A stretch of DNA of 11,464 nt from DATLGB01 sp038318085 (GTDB lineage: Bacteria; Actinomycetota; Thermoleophilia; Solirubrobacterales; Solirubrobacteraceae): positions 1-11,464 of the forward strand of contig JBBQBV010000119.1 of the NCBI GenBank assembly GCA_038318085.1, given 5' to 3'. The notes below the pieces were generated by a model. It worked only from the letters and a program-made list of their open reading frames with translations. It was not told the DNA's origin and made no database searches. A program made the position numbers and the translations under genes. This document shows, piece by piece, positions 1-6,211 of the stretch (positions within the stretch are counted from its first letter, which is position 1; each line of letters begins with the position of its first letter).

Positions 1-716
1 GGCTGCCCAGCGACGGAATCTTCGACCCGGCGACCAGGCGCGCCGTCAAGCGCTTCCAGCGCGCTCACGACCTCGCTCCCGACGGCATCGTGGGCCCCGC
101 CACGTGGGCGGCGATCCGCACCGGCGGCGCCCGCAAGGTCCGCGCCCGCCGCGGCCGCGGAGCCGTGCGAACGCTCCAGGGAGCGCTGGGCGTCGCCGTC
201 GACGGCATGTTCGGACCGGCGACGAAGGCCGCGGTCCTGCGCTTCCAGCGCGCCCACGGCCTCACGCCCGACGGCATCGTCGGCCCGGCGACCTGGGCCG
301 CGCTCGGCCACCCGGAGATCAAGACCGTGCTGCGGCGTCGCAGCGGCAGACGCAGCCTCCCGGGCACCGTGCGCCGGGTCATCCGCGCGGGCGACCGCAT
401 CGCAGCCAAGCCCTACAAGTGGGGCGGCGGGCACCGGCGCTGGAACGACAAGGGCTACGACTGCTCGGGCTCGGTCTCCTACGCGCTGCACGGGGCCGGG
501 CTGCTGCGCGGCGCCCTGACCTCGTCGGGCTTCATGACCTACGGCGCACGGGGCCGCGGTCGCTGGATCACGATCTACGCGAACCACGACCACGTCTACC
601 TGATGGTCGCCGGCCGCCGCTTCGACACGACGGGCCGGTCGGAGACCGGGACGCGCTGGAGCGCGCGCCGCCGGAGGTCCGCCGGCTACGCCGTGCGGCA
701 CCCGCCCGGCTTTTAG
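1..716 (+). CDS. Peptidoglycan-binding repeats plus NlpC/P60-like domain (5' partial)
   Basis: The gene enters from the left edge in the frame starting at base 3; 237 residues are visible. Two peptidoglycan_binding_1 repeats can be read, each with the 'DGIFDPAT/DGMFGPAT...RFQRAH...PDGIVGPATWAA' pattern (the first cut by the window edge, the second about residues 57-104). An NlpC/P60-like domain follows, with 'YKWGGG', the catalytic cysteine in 'DCSGSVSYAL' (Cys154 of the fragment) and a candidate catalytic histidine in 'HVYLMVAG' (His197). Proteins of this architecture are normally exported and bind and cleave peptidoglycan peptides; the signal peptide would lie upstream of the window. Between the cysteine and the histidine there is no classical 'GDLVFF' strand, so this is a divergent NlpC subgroup and the exact activity is uncertain. 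Its TAG stop overlaps the TAA stop of the opposing transporter gene (713-716). Confidence 0.88.
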   Translation, partial: LPSDGIFDPATRRAVKRFQRAHDLAPDGIVGPATWAAIRTGGARKVRARRGRGAVRTLQGALGVAVDGMFGPATKAAVLRFQRAHGLTPDGIVGPATWAALGHPEIKTVLRRRSGRRSLPGTVRRVIRAGDRIAAKPYKWGGGHRRWNDKGYDCSGSVSYALHGAGLLRGALTSSGFMTYGARGRGRWITIYANHDHVYLMVAGRRFDTTGRSETGTRWSARRRRSAGYAVRHPPGF

Positions 717-1911
717 TACACCGGCTCGCGCGCCCAGCGCGGGAGCCGGAAGGAGAGTGCGACTGACGCGACGAGGATCGCGGTCACGAGCCACAGGACA
801 TGCTCGTGGGCGACGACGAACCCGTGCGCGCTCACCGTCGAGAAGAACAGCGTCCCCAGCGCCGCGGCGCCGAGCGCGCCCCCGAGCTGCTGTACGGCGT
901 TGAGCGTGCCCGAGGCCGAGCCCACCTCGTCGTCGGCGACCGCCGCCAGGACGGTGTCGAAGAACGGTGCGATGAAGAGGCCGAACCCGAGGCCGAGCAG
1001 CGCCTGGGCCGGCGCGACGTCGAGGCTCGTCAGGCCGCGCCCGGCGGCGTGGAACGTGATCAGCATCACGACCGTGCCCGCGAGCATCACGAGGATCCCG
1101 CCGGTGAGGACCGGACGTCCGTACTTGGGCCCCAGCAGCCCGCCGGAGAGTCCGGCGCCGACCGCCGTGAACAGGGAGAACGGGATCAGCGTGAGGCCGG
1201 CGTGGATCGCCGAGTAGCCGAGCCCGATCTGCAGGTACAGCGTGAAGACGAGCAGCAGGCCCATGATGCCGGTGAACCAGACGAGGCCCAGCACCATTCC
1301 CCCGGAGAAGGCGCGGCGGCGGAACAGCGACGGCAGCACCAGCGGGTCGCGCCCGGCGCGGTCACGCGCCCGCTCGTACAGCGCGAAGACGACCAGCAGC
1401 ATCACGCCCCCGGCCATCGACGCGTAGGTCCAGGCCGGCCAGCCCAGCTCGCGTCCCTGGATCAGCGGGTACATGAGCAGCCCGAAGGCGGCGGCGGTGA
1501 GCGCCATGCCAACGATGTCCAGCCGCACCCGGGCCGCCGCGCGGGACTCGGGCAGGACGCGGACGGCTCCAAGCAACGCGAGCCCGCCGAGCGGCAGGTT
1601 GACAAGAAGATCATCCGCCAGCCCGTGCCGAGGATGTCACCGTCGACGAGGCTCCCGCCGAGGATCGGCGCCGCCAGCGCGGCCATGCCCAGGACAGGCC
1701 CGAACAGGCCGAACGCCTTGCCGAGCTCGGACGGCGGAAACGCCTGCTTGATGATCCCGAAGCCCTGCGGGATCAGCAGCGCGCCGAACGCGCCTTGGAG
1801 CACGCGCGTCGCGATCAGCATCTCGGGGGTCGCGGCCAGGCCGCACAGCACGGAGGCGGCGGTGAAGCCCGCGGAGCCGATCAAGAACATCCTGCGCCGC
1901 CCGTACATGTC
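713..1911 (-). pseudogene. MFS drug-efflux transporter (DHA2/EmrB-QacA type), 5'-truncated and frameshifted
   Basis: Joining two minus-strand frames gives about 399 residues of a 14-helix DHA2 (EmrB/QacA) antiporter, a family usually 450-520 residues long. The upstream part begins at 'DMYGRRRMFLIG', the motif-A loop between helices 2 and 3, and contains 'ATRVLQGAFGALLIPQ', typical of EmrB-like proteins. It stays in frame to 'GTGWRMIFL' (near 1607). The next frame resumes at 'VNLPLGGLALLGAVRVLPES' and runs to the stop at 713. The length of 1199 nt is one base short of a whole number of codons, which fits a single-base loss near 1600-1610. Helices 1 and 2, the start codon and the promoter are absent because the sequence upstream of 1909 belongs to a TetR gene. 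The gene is therefore probably dead, unless the junction and the indel are assembly errors. Substrate unknown. Confidence 0.82.
1598..1612 (-). other. Frameshift site in the MFS gene
   Basis: On the minus strand the bases read ATG ATC TTC TTG TCA ACC. The family pattern 'WRMIFLVNLPLG' needs GTC AAC CTG CCG in the frame of the upstream codons, so one base is missing around the CTTCTTG stretch. Frame continuity on both sides is clear from the protein sequence. Whether this is a real mutation or a sequencing indel cannot be told here. Confidence 0.75.
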
Positions 1912-2514
1912 GTCGACGCCGAGGACTTGGACGCCCTCAGCATGCGCCGGGTCGCCGAGGCGCTCGGGACCGGGCCGGCCTCGCTCTACGATTACGTTGA
2001 CGACAAGGACGATCTGCTCGCGATCCTCGTCGACCGCAACGCGATCGGCGAGTTCGAGCTCCCGGCTGCCCACTCCGCCCCGTGGCAGGATCTCGTGAAG
2101 GACTTCGTACGCCTCGGTCGCCGTGCGTTGACCAACCATCGCGATCTCGCCCGCGCGAGCATGGGCGTCATCCCGACCGGGCCCAACGCCCTCGCCGCGA
2201 CCGAGTGGCTGCTCGGCATCCTGCGCGGCGCCGGCCTTCCGGACCAGGTCTGTGCGTACGTCTGCGACCTGCTGCCGCTCTACGCCACCGCGATCGCGTT
2301 CGAGGAAGGCCTCTTCATGACGACGTTGTCCGGGATGGACTTCGAGGCCTACATCGCCGGGGTCCGCGATCGCTTCGCCTCGCTTCCCACCGATCGGTAT
2401 CCCAACCTGACGGCCATGGTCGGTCCGCTGACGCGCGACGTCGGCGACGAGCGCTTCGAGTTCGGCCTCGACGTGCTCGTCGCCGGCCTCGCGGCGCAGG
2501 CACACTCGCGCTAG
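1909..2514 (+). pseudogene. TetR/AcrR-family regulator lacking its N-terminus
   Basis: About 201 residues of a TetR-family repressor are readable. They begin in the DNA-binding domain at 'VVDAEDLDALSMRRVAEALG', followed by 'TGPASLYDYVDDKDDLL', the recognition-helix region. A ligand-binding domain of the TetR_C/TetR-tetracycline type follows, up to 'AAQAHSR'. The first 20-25 residues of the fold (helix 1 and the start of helix 2) are missing. The reading frame is open further left to a TTG at 1795, but that stretch is antisense to the transporter and has no TetR character. The first internal ATG (1942) would remove still more of the DNA-binding domain. It faces the MFS gene head to head, the classic layout of a TetR repressor and the efflux pump it controls. 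Convergent with the MarR gene, 8 bp apart. Confidence 0.8.
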
Positions 2515-2522
2515 GACGCGAT

Positions 2523-3011
2523 TCACGCCACGACACGTGGCGACGGCGGCCCGTCGAAAACGCCCGGCCCCGGCGCCCGAATGAGCGATCGCAGCGTGCG
2601 CATCAGCTCCGCCGGCTCGGCGTCGGCGAAGAAGGCCCGGTCGGCGGCCTCGACCACCGCGATGGCCTGCTCGGCAAGCCGAGCGCCCGTCGCGGTGCGG
2701 GCGATGCGCCACGCGCGGCGATCCCTCGGGTCGCGGGCCCGACCGACGAGCCCCCGGCGTTCAAGCGTGCGCAGGACCTGGGAGGTCATCATCGGGTCCG
2801 TCCCCGCGTGGTCGGCGACCTGGCGCTGGGTCGGGATGGCGTGGCCGTTGCGCGACAGCCACCACACGGAGGCGAGGAGGACGAACTGGACGTGCGTGAG
2901 GCCCAGCGGCCTGAGCGATGCGACGAGGCTGCGCTGCCAGCGGTTCGTGACCTGCCACAGCAGAAAGCCCGGGCTCTGCCCCGGGCCTCGCTGCTCGTCG
3001 CGATCGTTCAC
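2523..3011 (-). CDS. MarR-family transcriptional regulator
   Basis: A 162-residue winged-helix regulator. 'LTHVQFVLLASVWWLS' begins the core; 'PTQRQVADHAGTDPMMTSQVLRTLERRGLV' is the helix-turn-helix (about residues 60-89); 'RARDPRDRRAWRIARTATG' is the wing, with the D-x-R-D-x-R signature of MarR proteins (about 91-109). The C-terminal helix (about 110-135) is for dimerisation. The GTG start overlaps the TGA stop of the SRPBCC gene as GTGA, so the two are co-transcribed and probably translationally coupled. Members of this family act as dimers on palindromic sites and often repress their own operon; an inverted repeat at 3468-3489 in the operon promoter is a good candidate operator. Effector unknown. 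Confidence 0.93.
   Translation of the reverse strand: MNDRDEQRGPGQSPGFLLWQVTNRWQRSLVASLRPLGLTHVQFVLLASVWWLSRNGHAIPTQRQVADHAGTDPMMTSQVLRTLERRGLVGRARDPRDRRAWRIARTATGARLAEQAIAVVEAADRAFFADAEPAELMRTLRSLIRAPGPGVFDGPPSPRVVA
2526..2542. terminator. Hairpin at the TetR/marR convergence
   Basis: CGCCACG-aca-CGTGGCG is a perfect 7-bp inverted repeat with a 3-nt loop, just past the TetR stop and inside the last codons of the MarR gene. No T-tract follows on either strand, so it is at best a weak or Rho-assisted bidirectional terminator. Confidence 0.3.
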
Positions 3012-3448
3012 CGCGCAGCCATCGCCGGCTCGCGCTCAGCCACCATGCGGACCAGCGTCCTGACGGTCTCGGGCAGGCCCTTCGCGATGCCGCGACCGAT
3101 GACCCGCGAGAAGACGGGGGTCGCCGGGCCGGTGATCGTGACGCGGTGGGTCACGCGGGTCAGGTCGCCCTCGCGGACCGCCGCATGCTCGAAGCACATC
3201 CGGCAGAGCGGCAGCCTCGTCACGTCGGAAAACCCCTCTGCCGGCCGCACCTCGGTGAGCTGGAAGCGCACCTTCGGTCCGCCCGCCGGCTTCAGCGTGC
3301 CCGTGGTGCCGTCCGCGAACGACCCGTCGAGGGTCACCCACTCGACGCCCTCGTCCCAGACCGGCCAACTCGTCACGTCGCTCCACAGCGCCCAGACGCT
3401 CTGCGGAGAGGCGGGCGTGCGCTCGGTGTGCTCGAACGTCCAGACCAT
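3008..3448 (-). CDS. SRPBCC-fold protein (polyketide cyclase/START-like)
   Basis: 146 residues with the features of SRPBCC small proteins: an N-terminal strand 'WTFEHTERTPASPQSVWALWSDVTSWPVWDEGVEWV', a central 'GTTGTLKPAGGPKVRFQLTEVRP' sheet and a long C-terminal helix ('GIAKGLPETVRTLVRMVA'). The fold forms a deep hydrophobic pocket used for lipids, polyketides or other small ligands; the ligand here cannot be predicted. The ATG start has an AGGAG Shine-Dalgarno sequence 8 nt upstream. It is the first gene of a two-gene operon with the MarR regulator, so the regulator may respond to the ligand handled by this protein (inference). Confidence 0.88.
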   Translation of the reverse strand: MVWTFEHTERTPASPQSVWALWSDVTSWPVWDEGVEWVTLDGSFADGTTGTLKPAGGPKVRFQLTEVRPAEGFSDVTRLPLCRMCFEHAAVREGDLTRVTHRVTITGPATPVFSRVIGRGIAKGLPETVRTLVRMVAEREPAMAAR

Positions 3449-3467
3449 CGGTGTCGCTCCTGAGGTA

Positions 3468-3489
3468 GACAGTATGCGTACATACTATC
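3468..3489. promoter_or_regulatory. Inverted-repeat operator candidate at the SRPBCC-marR promoter
   Basis: AGTATG-cgta-CATACT (3471-3486) is a perfect 6-bp inverted repeat with a 4-bp spacer. Allowing one mismatch per arm, it extends to 22 bp, from GAC to ATC. On the minus strand it ends about 20 bp upstream of the SRPBCC start codon and contains CATACT, a fair -10 match; on the plus strand it contains TACTAT. It is AT-rich in a GC-rich window. Size and place fit a MarR-dimer operator that could affect both the operon and rightward transcription. The protein-site link is inference. Confidence 0.5.
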
Positions 3490-3533
3490 AGGATGACTGG
3501 ACATCGCTGCACACCCGGTCTAGGGTCGATTTC

Positions 3534-3635
3534 ATGCAGGTCACGACGGCGCTGCGCACTGAGGATCGCCGCCTGTTCGCGAGCCCGAGGGTCCCTCCCG
3601 CGCCCGAGACGATGGTTCAGCACGTCGTCGACTGA
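3534..3635 (+). CDS. Possible 33-residue leader ORF upstream of the TIR gene
   Basis: A short frame starts with ATG at 3534, with AGGG 8 nt upstream, and ends with TGA at 3633-3635, 19 nt before the TIR-gene ATG. Third codon positions are mostly G or C, as in real genes here. The peptide (begins MQVTTALRTEDRR, ends MVQHVVD) matches no family I know. It could be a small translated leader, a remnant, or chance. It lies in the otherwise empty 206-bp gap between the SRPBCC start and the TIR gene. Confidence 0.22.
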   Translation: MQVTTALRTEDRRLFASPRVPPAPETMVQHVVD

Positions 3636-3654
3636 GGCGGGCGGCCGCCTTCCC

Positions 3655-5181
3655 ATGGCCGGCGTGTTCATCAACTACCGCAGGGACGACTGCGCCGGTC
3701 ACGCCGGCCGTCTGTACGACTCGCTGGTCGCGCGCCTCGGCGACGCCGCCGTGTTCATCGACATCGACGCGATCGAGCCCGGCGCGGACTTCAGCCAGCG
3801 CATCGAGGAGGCCGTCGGCGCCTGCCATCTCTTGATCGTGCTGATCGGCGACGACTGGCTCGAGATCGCCGACGCGCATGGGCGGCGTCGACTGGACGAC
3901 CCGGCCGACCTCGTGCGCCTGGAGATCGCCGCCGGGCTGCGTCGCAGCGGCCTGCGCGTGATCCCCGTGCTGGTGGAGAAGGCGACGATGCCCGCCGCCG
4001 AGCAGCTGCCCGACGACCTCAAGCCGCTCGCCGGCCGCAACGCCCTGGAGCTCAGCGACGAGCGCTGGCGATACGACGTGGACCGCCTGGGCGAGATCGT
4101 CGAGAGCGTCTCCGCCAAGGCCCCCCTACCGACGGGCACTCGTGGGGTCCTGGCGGGTCGTGCCGAGCGGCTGATGGGGTCGCTGCGCGGGCGGCGGCAG
4201 ACCAGGGTCCGGGCGATCGCGCTGGCGGCCCTCGCGATCGCAGTCGGCGTGGCGATCACGCAGGCCGGCGGCAGCGGTGATCGCGCGATCGTCCGACCGG
4301 TGCGGCTCGGCGGCCTGCCCGGGCGCCCGGCCGTCGGCAACGGCGCCGTGTGGGTCCCGCTCAGCGAGAAGAACGCCGTCGCGCGAGTCAACCCCGCCAA
4401 GCCGCGAGCCACCCCCGACCTGTTCAAGGTCGGTACCTACCCCGTGGCGGTCGCCGCGGGCGCCGGCAGGATCTGGGTCGCGAACGCCAGCTCAGACGAC
4501 GTCTCCGTGATCGACCCGAGCGGCCGCCGCGAGGTCACGACCGTCCGCCACGTGGGCCACGAGCCGAGCGACATCGCCGTCGACGGAGACGGGATCGTCT
4601 GGGTCGCCAACTGCTGGTGCACTGATGACTCCGGCAGGCCTTCCACGGTGGCGCGCATCGATCCCGGCACCGGGAAGGTGCGGCAGATCACCGTCGGCAA
4701 GCACCCCCTCGGGCTGGGCGTCGGACCCGGCGACCGCAACGTCTGGGTCACGAGCGACGACGACGGCTCGGTACGGCCCATCAATCGCGACACCCTCCGC
4801 GTGGGACGCAGAATCCAGGTCGGCGTCAACCCCACGGACGTCGTCGTGGACAGCACCGGCATCTGGGTGTCCCTGACGGGCGAGAACCGCGTCGCCCGGA
4901 TCGATCCCCGCACCCACGTGCTCGATCCAAGGCAGTTCCCTGTTGGTGTGCGACCGTGGACGCTCGCCCTCGGCGGTGGCTTCCTCTGGGTCTCCCACGA
5001 AGGAGACGGCAGCCTGCGCCGCATCGACCCCACGCACCGCGACCTCGTGGGTCGGGCCCAGTTTCTCGGTCGCGTCACCCCGGAGCAGGACAGCCCCGAG
5101 GGCGACGGCGTCGCCTATGGCGCCGGGCATGCCTGGCTGGCCAGCCGTCGCCTCGGGACCCTGCGCGGCGTCACGCCCTGA
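3655..5181 (+). CDS. TIR domain - membrane helix - seven-repeat beta-propeller protein
   Basis: 508 residues from the ATG at 3655. An in-frame ATG at 3493 would add 54 arginine/serine-rich residues without family character, so it was not chosen. Residues 1-150 form a bacterial TIR domain: 'MAGVFINYRRDDCAGHAGRLYDSL', 'VFIDIDAIEPGADF', 'LLIVLIGDDWL', and Glu90 in 'LVRLEIAAGL', at the position of the NADase catalytic glutamate of SARM1-type TIRs. A basic stretch (178-186) precedes one hydrophobic helix (about 187-205), which predicts a cytoplasmic N-terminus and an exported C-terminus. Residues 215-508 contain seven YncE/Vgb-like propeller repeats of the 'xxIWVAN...VARIDP' type, at about 226, 265, 304, 352, 395, 435 and 484. 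The domains suggest an outside sensor coupled to an inside TIR effector or scaffold; substrate, partner and activity are unknown. No adjacent Thoeris, STING or other partner gene is seen, and its Shine-Dalgarno sequence is weak. Confidence 0.88.
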   Translation: MAGVFINYRRDDCAGHAGRLYDSLVARLGDAAVFIDIDAIEPGADFSQRIEEAVGACHLLIVLIGDDWLEIADAHGRRRLDDPADLVRLEIAAGLRRSGLRVIPVLVEKATMPAAEQLPDDLKPLAGRNALELSDERWRYDVDRLGEIVESVSAKAPLPTGTRGVLAGRAERLMGSLRGRRQTRVRAIALAALAIAVGVAITQAGGSGDRAIVRPVRLGGLPGRPAVGNGAVWVPLSEKNAVARVNPAKPRATPDLFKVGTYPVAVAAGAGRIWVANASSDDVSVIDPSGRREVTTVRHVGHEPSDIAVDGDGIVWVANCWCTDDSGRPSTVARIDPGTGKVRQITVGKHPLGLGVGPGDRNVWVTSDDDGSVRPINRDTLRVGRRIQVGVNPTDVVVDSTGIWVSLTGENRVARIDPRTHVLDPRQFPVGVRPWTLALGGGFLWVSHEGDGSLRRIDPTHRDLVGRAQFLGRVTPEQDSPEGDGVAYGAGHAWLASRRLGTLRGVTP

Positions 5182-5279
5182 CGCGGTCCCCAAGCAACCG
5201 GGGTTTTCGAACGGCCCGGGATGTGTAGCTTCCAATACGAGCGCCAGCTCCGCCCTTCCGCCCACCAGGGAGCCACACG

Positions 5280-5675
5280 ATGACCACCAGCAGTCCCGCG
5301 TTTTCTATCGCGGCCGTCGACTTCGTCACCATCCCGGCCCAGGACTTCGAGGCGTCGATGCACTTCTACGAGACCGTGCTCGGCCTGCCGTTCGTCAAGC
5401 GGTGGGGTGACATGCCGGCCGCCGAGTTTCAGGCCGGCAACCTCACGCTCGCCGTTATGGATCCGACCGCGTTCGGCCAGGAGTTCCGCCCCCACGGCCT
5501 GCCGATCGCGCTGCAGGTCGAGGACGTGGCGGCTGCGCGTGAGCATCTCGAGGCGCAGGGCGTCGCCTTCGTGACCGAGACCATGGACAGCGGCGTCTGC
5601 CACCAGGCGATCTTCCTCGACCCGGCGGGCAACGCGCTGGACCTCCACCACCGCTACGCGCCCAAGTCCGGCTGA
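5280..5675 (+). CDS. VOC-superfamily (glyoxalase/bleomycin-resistance fold) protein
   Basis: 131 residues with the paired beta-alpha-beta-beta-beta modules of vicinal-oxygen-chelate proteins: 'VDFVTIPAQDFEASMHFYETVLGLPFV' in the first half and 'LQVEDVAAAREHLEAQGVAF...CHQAIFLDPAGNALDLHHRY' in the second. His108 and residues near His123 lie where metal ligands often sit, but the usual first-strand histidine is Asp14, so metal binding and glyoxalase activity cannot be assumed. The ATG has AGGGAG about 7 nt upstream. A gap of 98 bp separates it from the TIR-propeller gene on the same strand; it may be a separate unit or read through from it. Substrate unknown. Confidence 0.9.
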   Translation: MTTSSPAFSIAAVDFVTIPAQDFEASMHFYETVLGLPFVKRWGDMPAAEFQAGNLTLAVMDPTAFGQEFRPHGLPIALQVEDVAAAREHLEAQGVAFVTETMDSGVCHQAIFLDPAGNALDLHHRYAPKSG

Positions 5676-5680
5676 TCATC

Positions 5681-5706
5681 GCCCCTGCCCGGGGGCCGGC
5701 GCCGGC
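5681..5706 (+). terminator. GC-rich dyads after the VOC gene
   Basis: Just after the VOC stop lie GCCCC-tgcccg-GGGGC and an overlapping perfect 12-bp palindrome, GCCGGCGCCGGC (5695-5706). Either can form a strong hairpin, but no T-run follows, so termination is only a guess. Confidence 0.25.
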
Positions 5707-5720
5707 GCGCGCTCCCAGGG

Positions 5721-6117
5721 TCAAACCGCGGCAGACAGCAGGTTCATCAGCCCCGCCTTCAGCGCGATCACCGGCGAGCGGAACGTGACCAGCAGAAGCA
5801 GGAACGAGAGCCCGACCACCGACGCGATGAACACGGGCAGCCGCGCCGTGGTCAGCTGCGACTGGTCGAGAAACGCGGCCGTGACCCCCGCCCACCTTCA
5901 CGTCCACCCCGGTGCCCGCGAGCTGCGCGGGCAGCACGTCGTCGCGCAGGTGGTCGACCAGGTCTTCGGTCGCCTTGCTCTGCGGCGCGCTCGCGGGCAG
6001 GAGCGTGAGCAGCGCGGCATCCCCCGCCCGGTTGACCTGGGGCGGGCTGACAAAGGCGACCTCGGGCTTGCTGCGCAGCTTCGACACGAGGCGGTCCAGC
6101 GCCCCCGCGTCGGCGCG
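5721..6117 (-). pseudogene. MMPL-family transporter internal fragment with frameshift
   Basis: Reading the minus strand gives 'RADAGALDRLVSKLRSKPEVAFVSPP', continuing through 'GDAALLTLLPASAPQSKATEDLVDHLRDDVLPAQL' to 'GVDVKVGG'. After a frame change it resumes as 'VTAAFLDQSQLTTARLPVFIASVV', then 'GLSFLLLLVTFRSPVIALKAGLMNLLSAAV' and a stop. This is the end of the second extracytoplasmic domain and the following helix of a YdfJ-like MMPL exporter (usually over 700 residues). Only about 131 residues remain: a TGA precedes the fragment, and the match ends abruptly in the middle of a conserved helix region. One extra base in the C5 run at 5885-5889 (G5 on the coding strand) explains the frame change. 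It is a remnant, not a working gene. Confidence 0.8.
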
Positions 6118-6129
6118 TCAAGCCGCCGC

Positions 6130-6166
6130 CAGGGAGACTCCGCGCGGCGAACGTCGCCGTCTCCTG
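6130..6166 (-). terminator. Hairpin downstream of the urease operon
   Basis: About 46 bp past the ureD stop, the minus strand can fold CAGGAGAC with GTCTCCCTG (one bulged base) around an inner stem GGCGA-cgt-TCGCC. The side bulge is 7 nt. The place suits the end of the ureABCFGD transcript. No U-tract follows, so intrinsic termination is uncertain. Confidence 0.35.
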
Positions 6167-6211
6167 CGGATTCCCGTTGGCGGCGCCGGCTTCGTCAACG
6201 AGGTCGTCCCC

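Noticed and set aside
1795..1908. TTG at 1795 as the true start of the TetR gene
   Set aside because: The 38 added residues are antisense to conserved MFS sequence and resemble no TetR N-terminus; it only reflects an open frame across the junction.
800..2098. A 432-residue plus-strand frame opposite the MFS gene
   Set aside because: It is rich in Arg, Glu and Gln with no domain pattern, while the opposite strand encodes clear EmrB-type membrane segments.
3468..3489. The inverted repeat as a recombination or attachment site
   Set aside because: No integrase, repeat copy or tRNA is nearby; its place on the promoter of a marR operon fits an operator better.
3493..3654. A 54-residue N-terminal extension of the TIR protein
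   Set aside because: The TIR fold begins at 'AGVFINYRR', right after the ATG at 3655. The extension is Arg/Ser-rich with no family match and no membrane or signal character.
3655..5675. TIR gene plus VOC gene as a known anti-phage system such as Thoeris
   Set aside because: Thoeris needs a partner such as ThsA; no such gene is present, and a VOC neighbour is not a recognised partner. The TIR-propeller architecture is reported without a defence claim.
5455..6087. A single 210-residue protein read through the minus frame at 5455-6087
   Set aside because: Only its first third has MMPL character. After the C5 run the protein similarity moves to another frame, and the rest is shadow that also overlaps the VOC gene.
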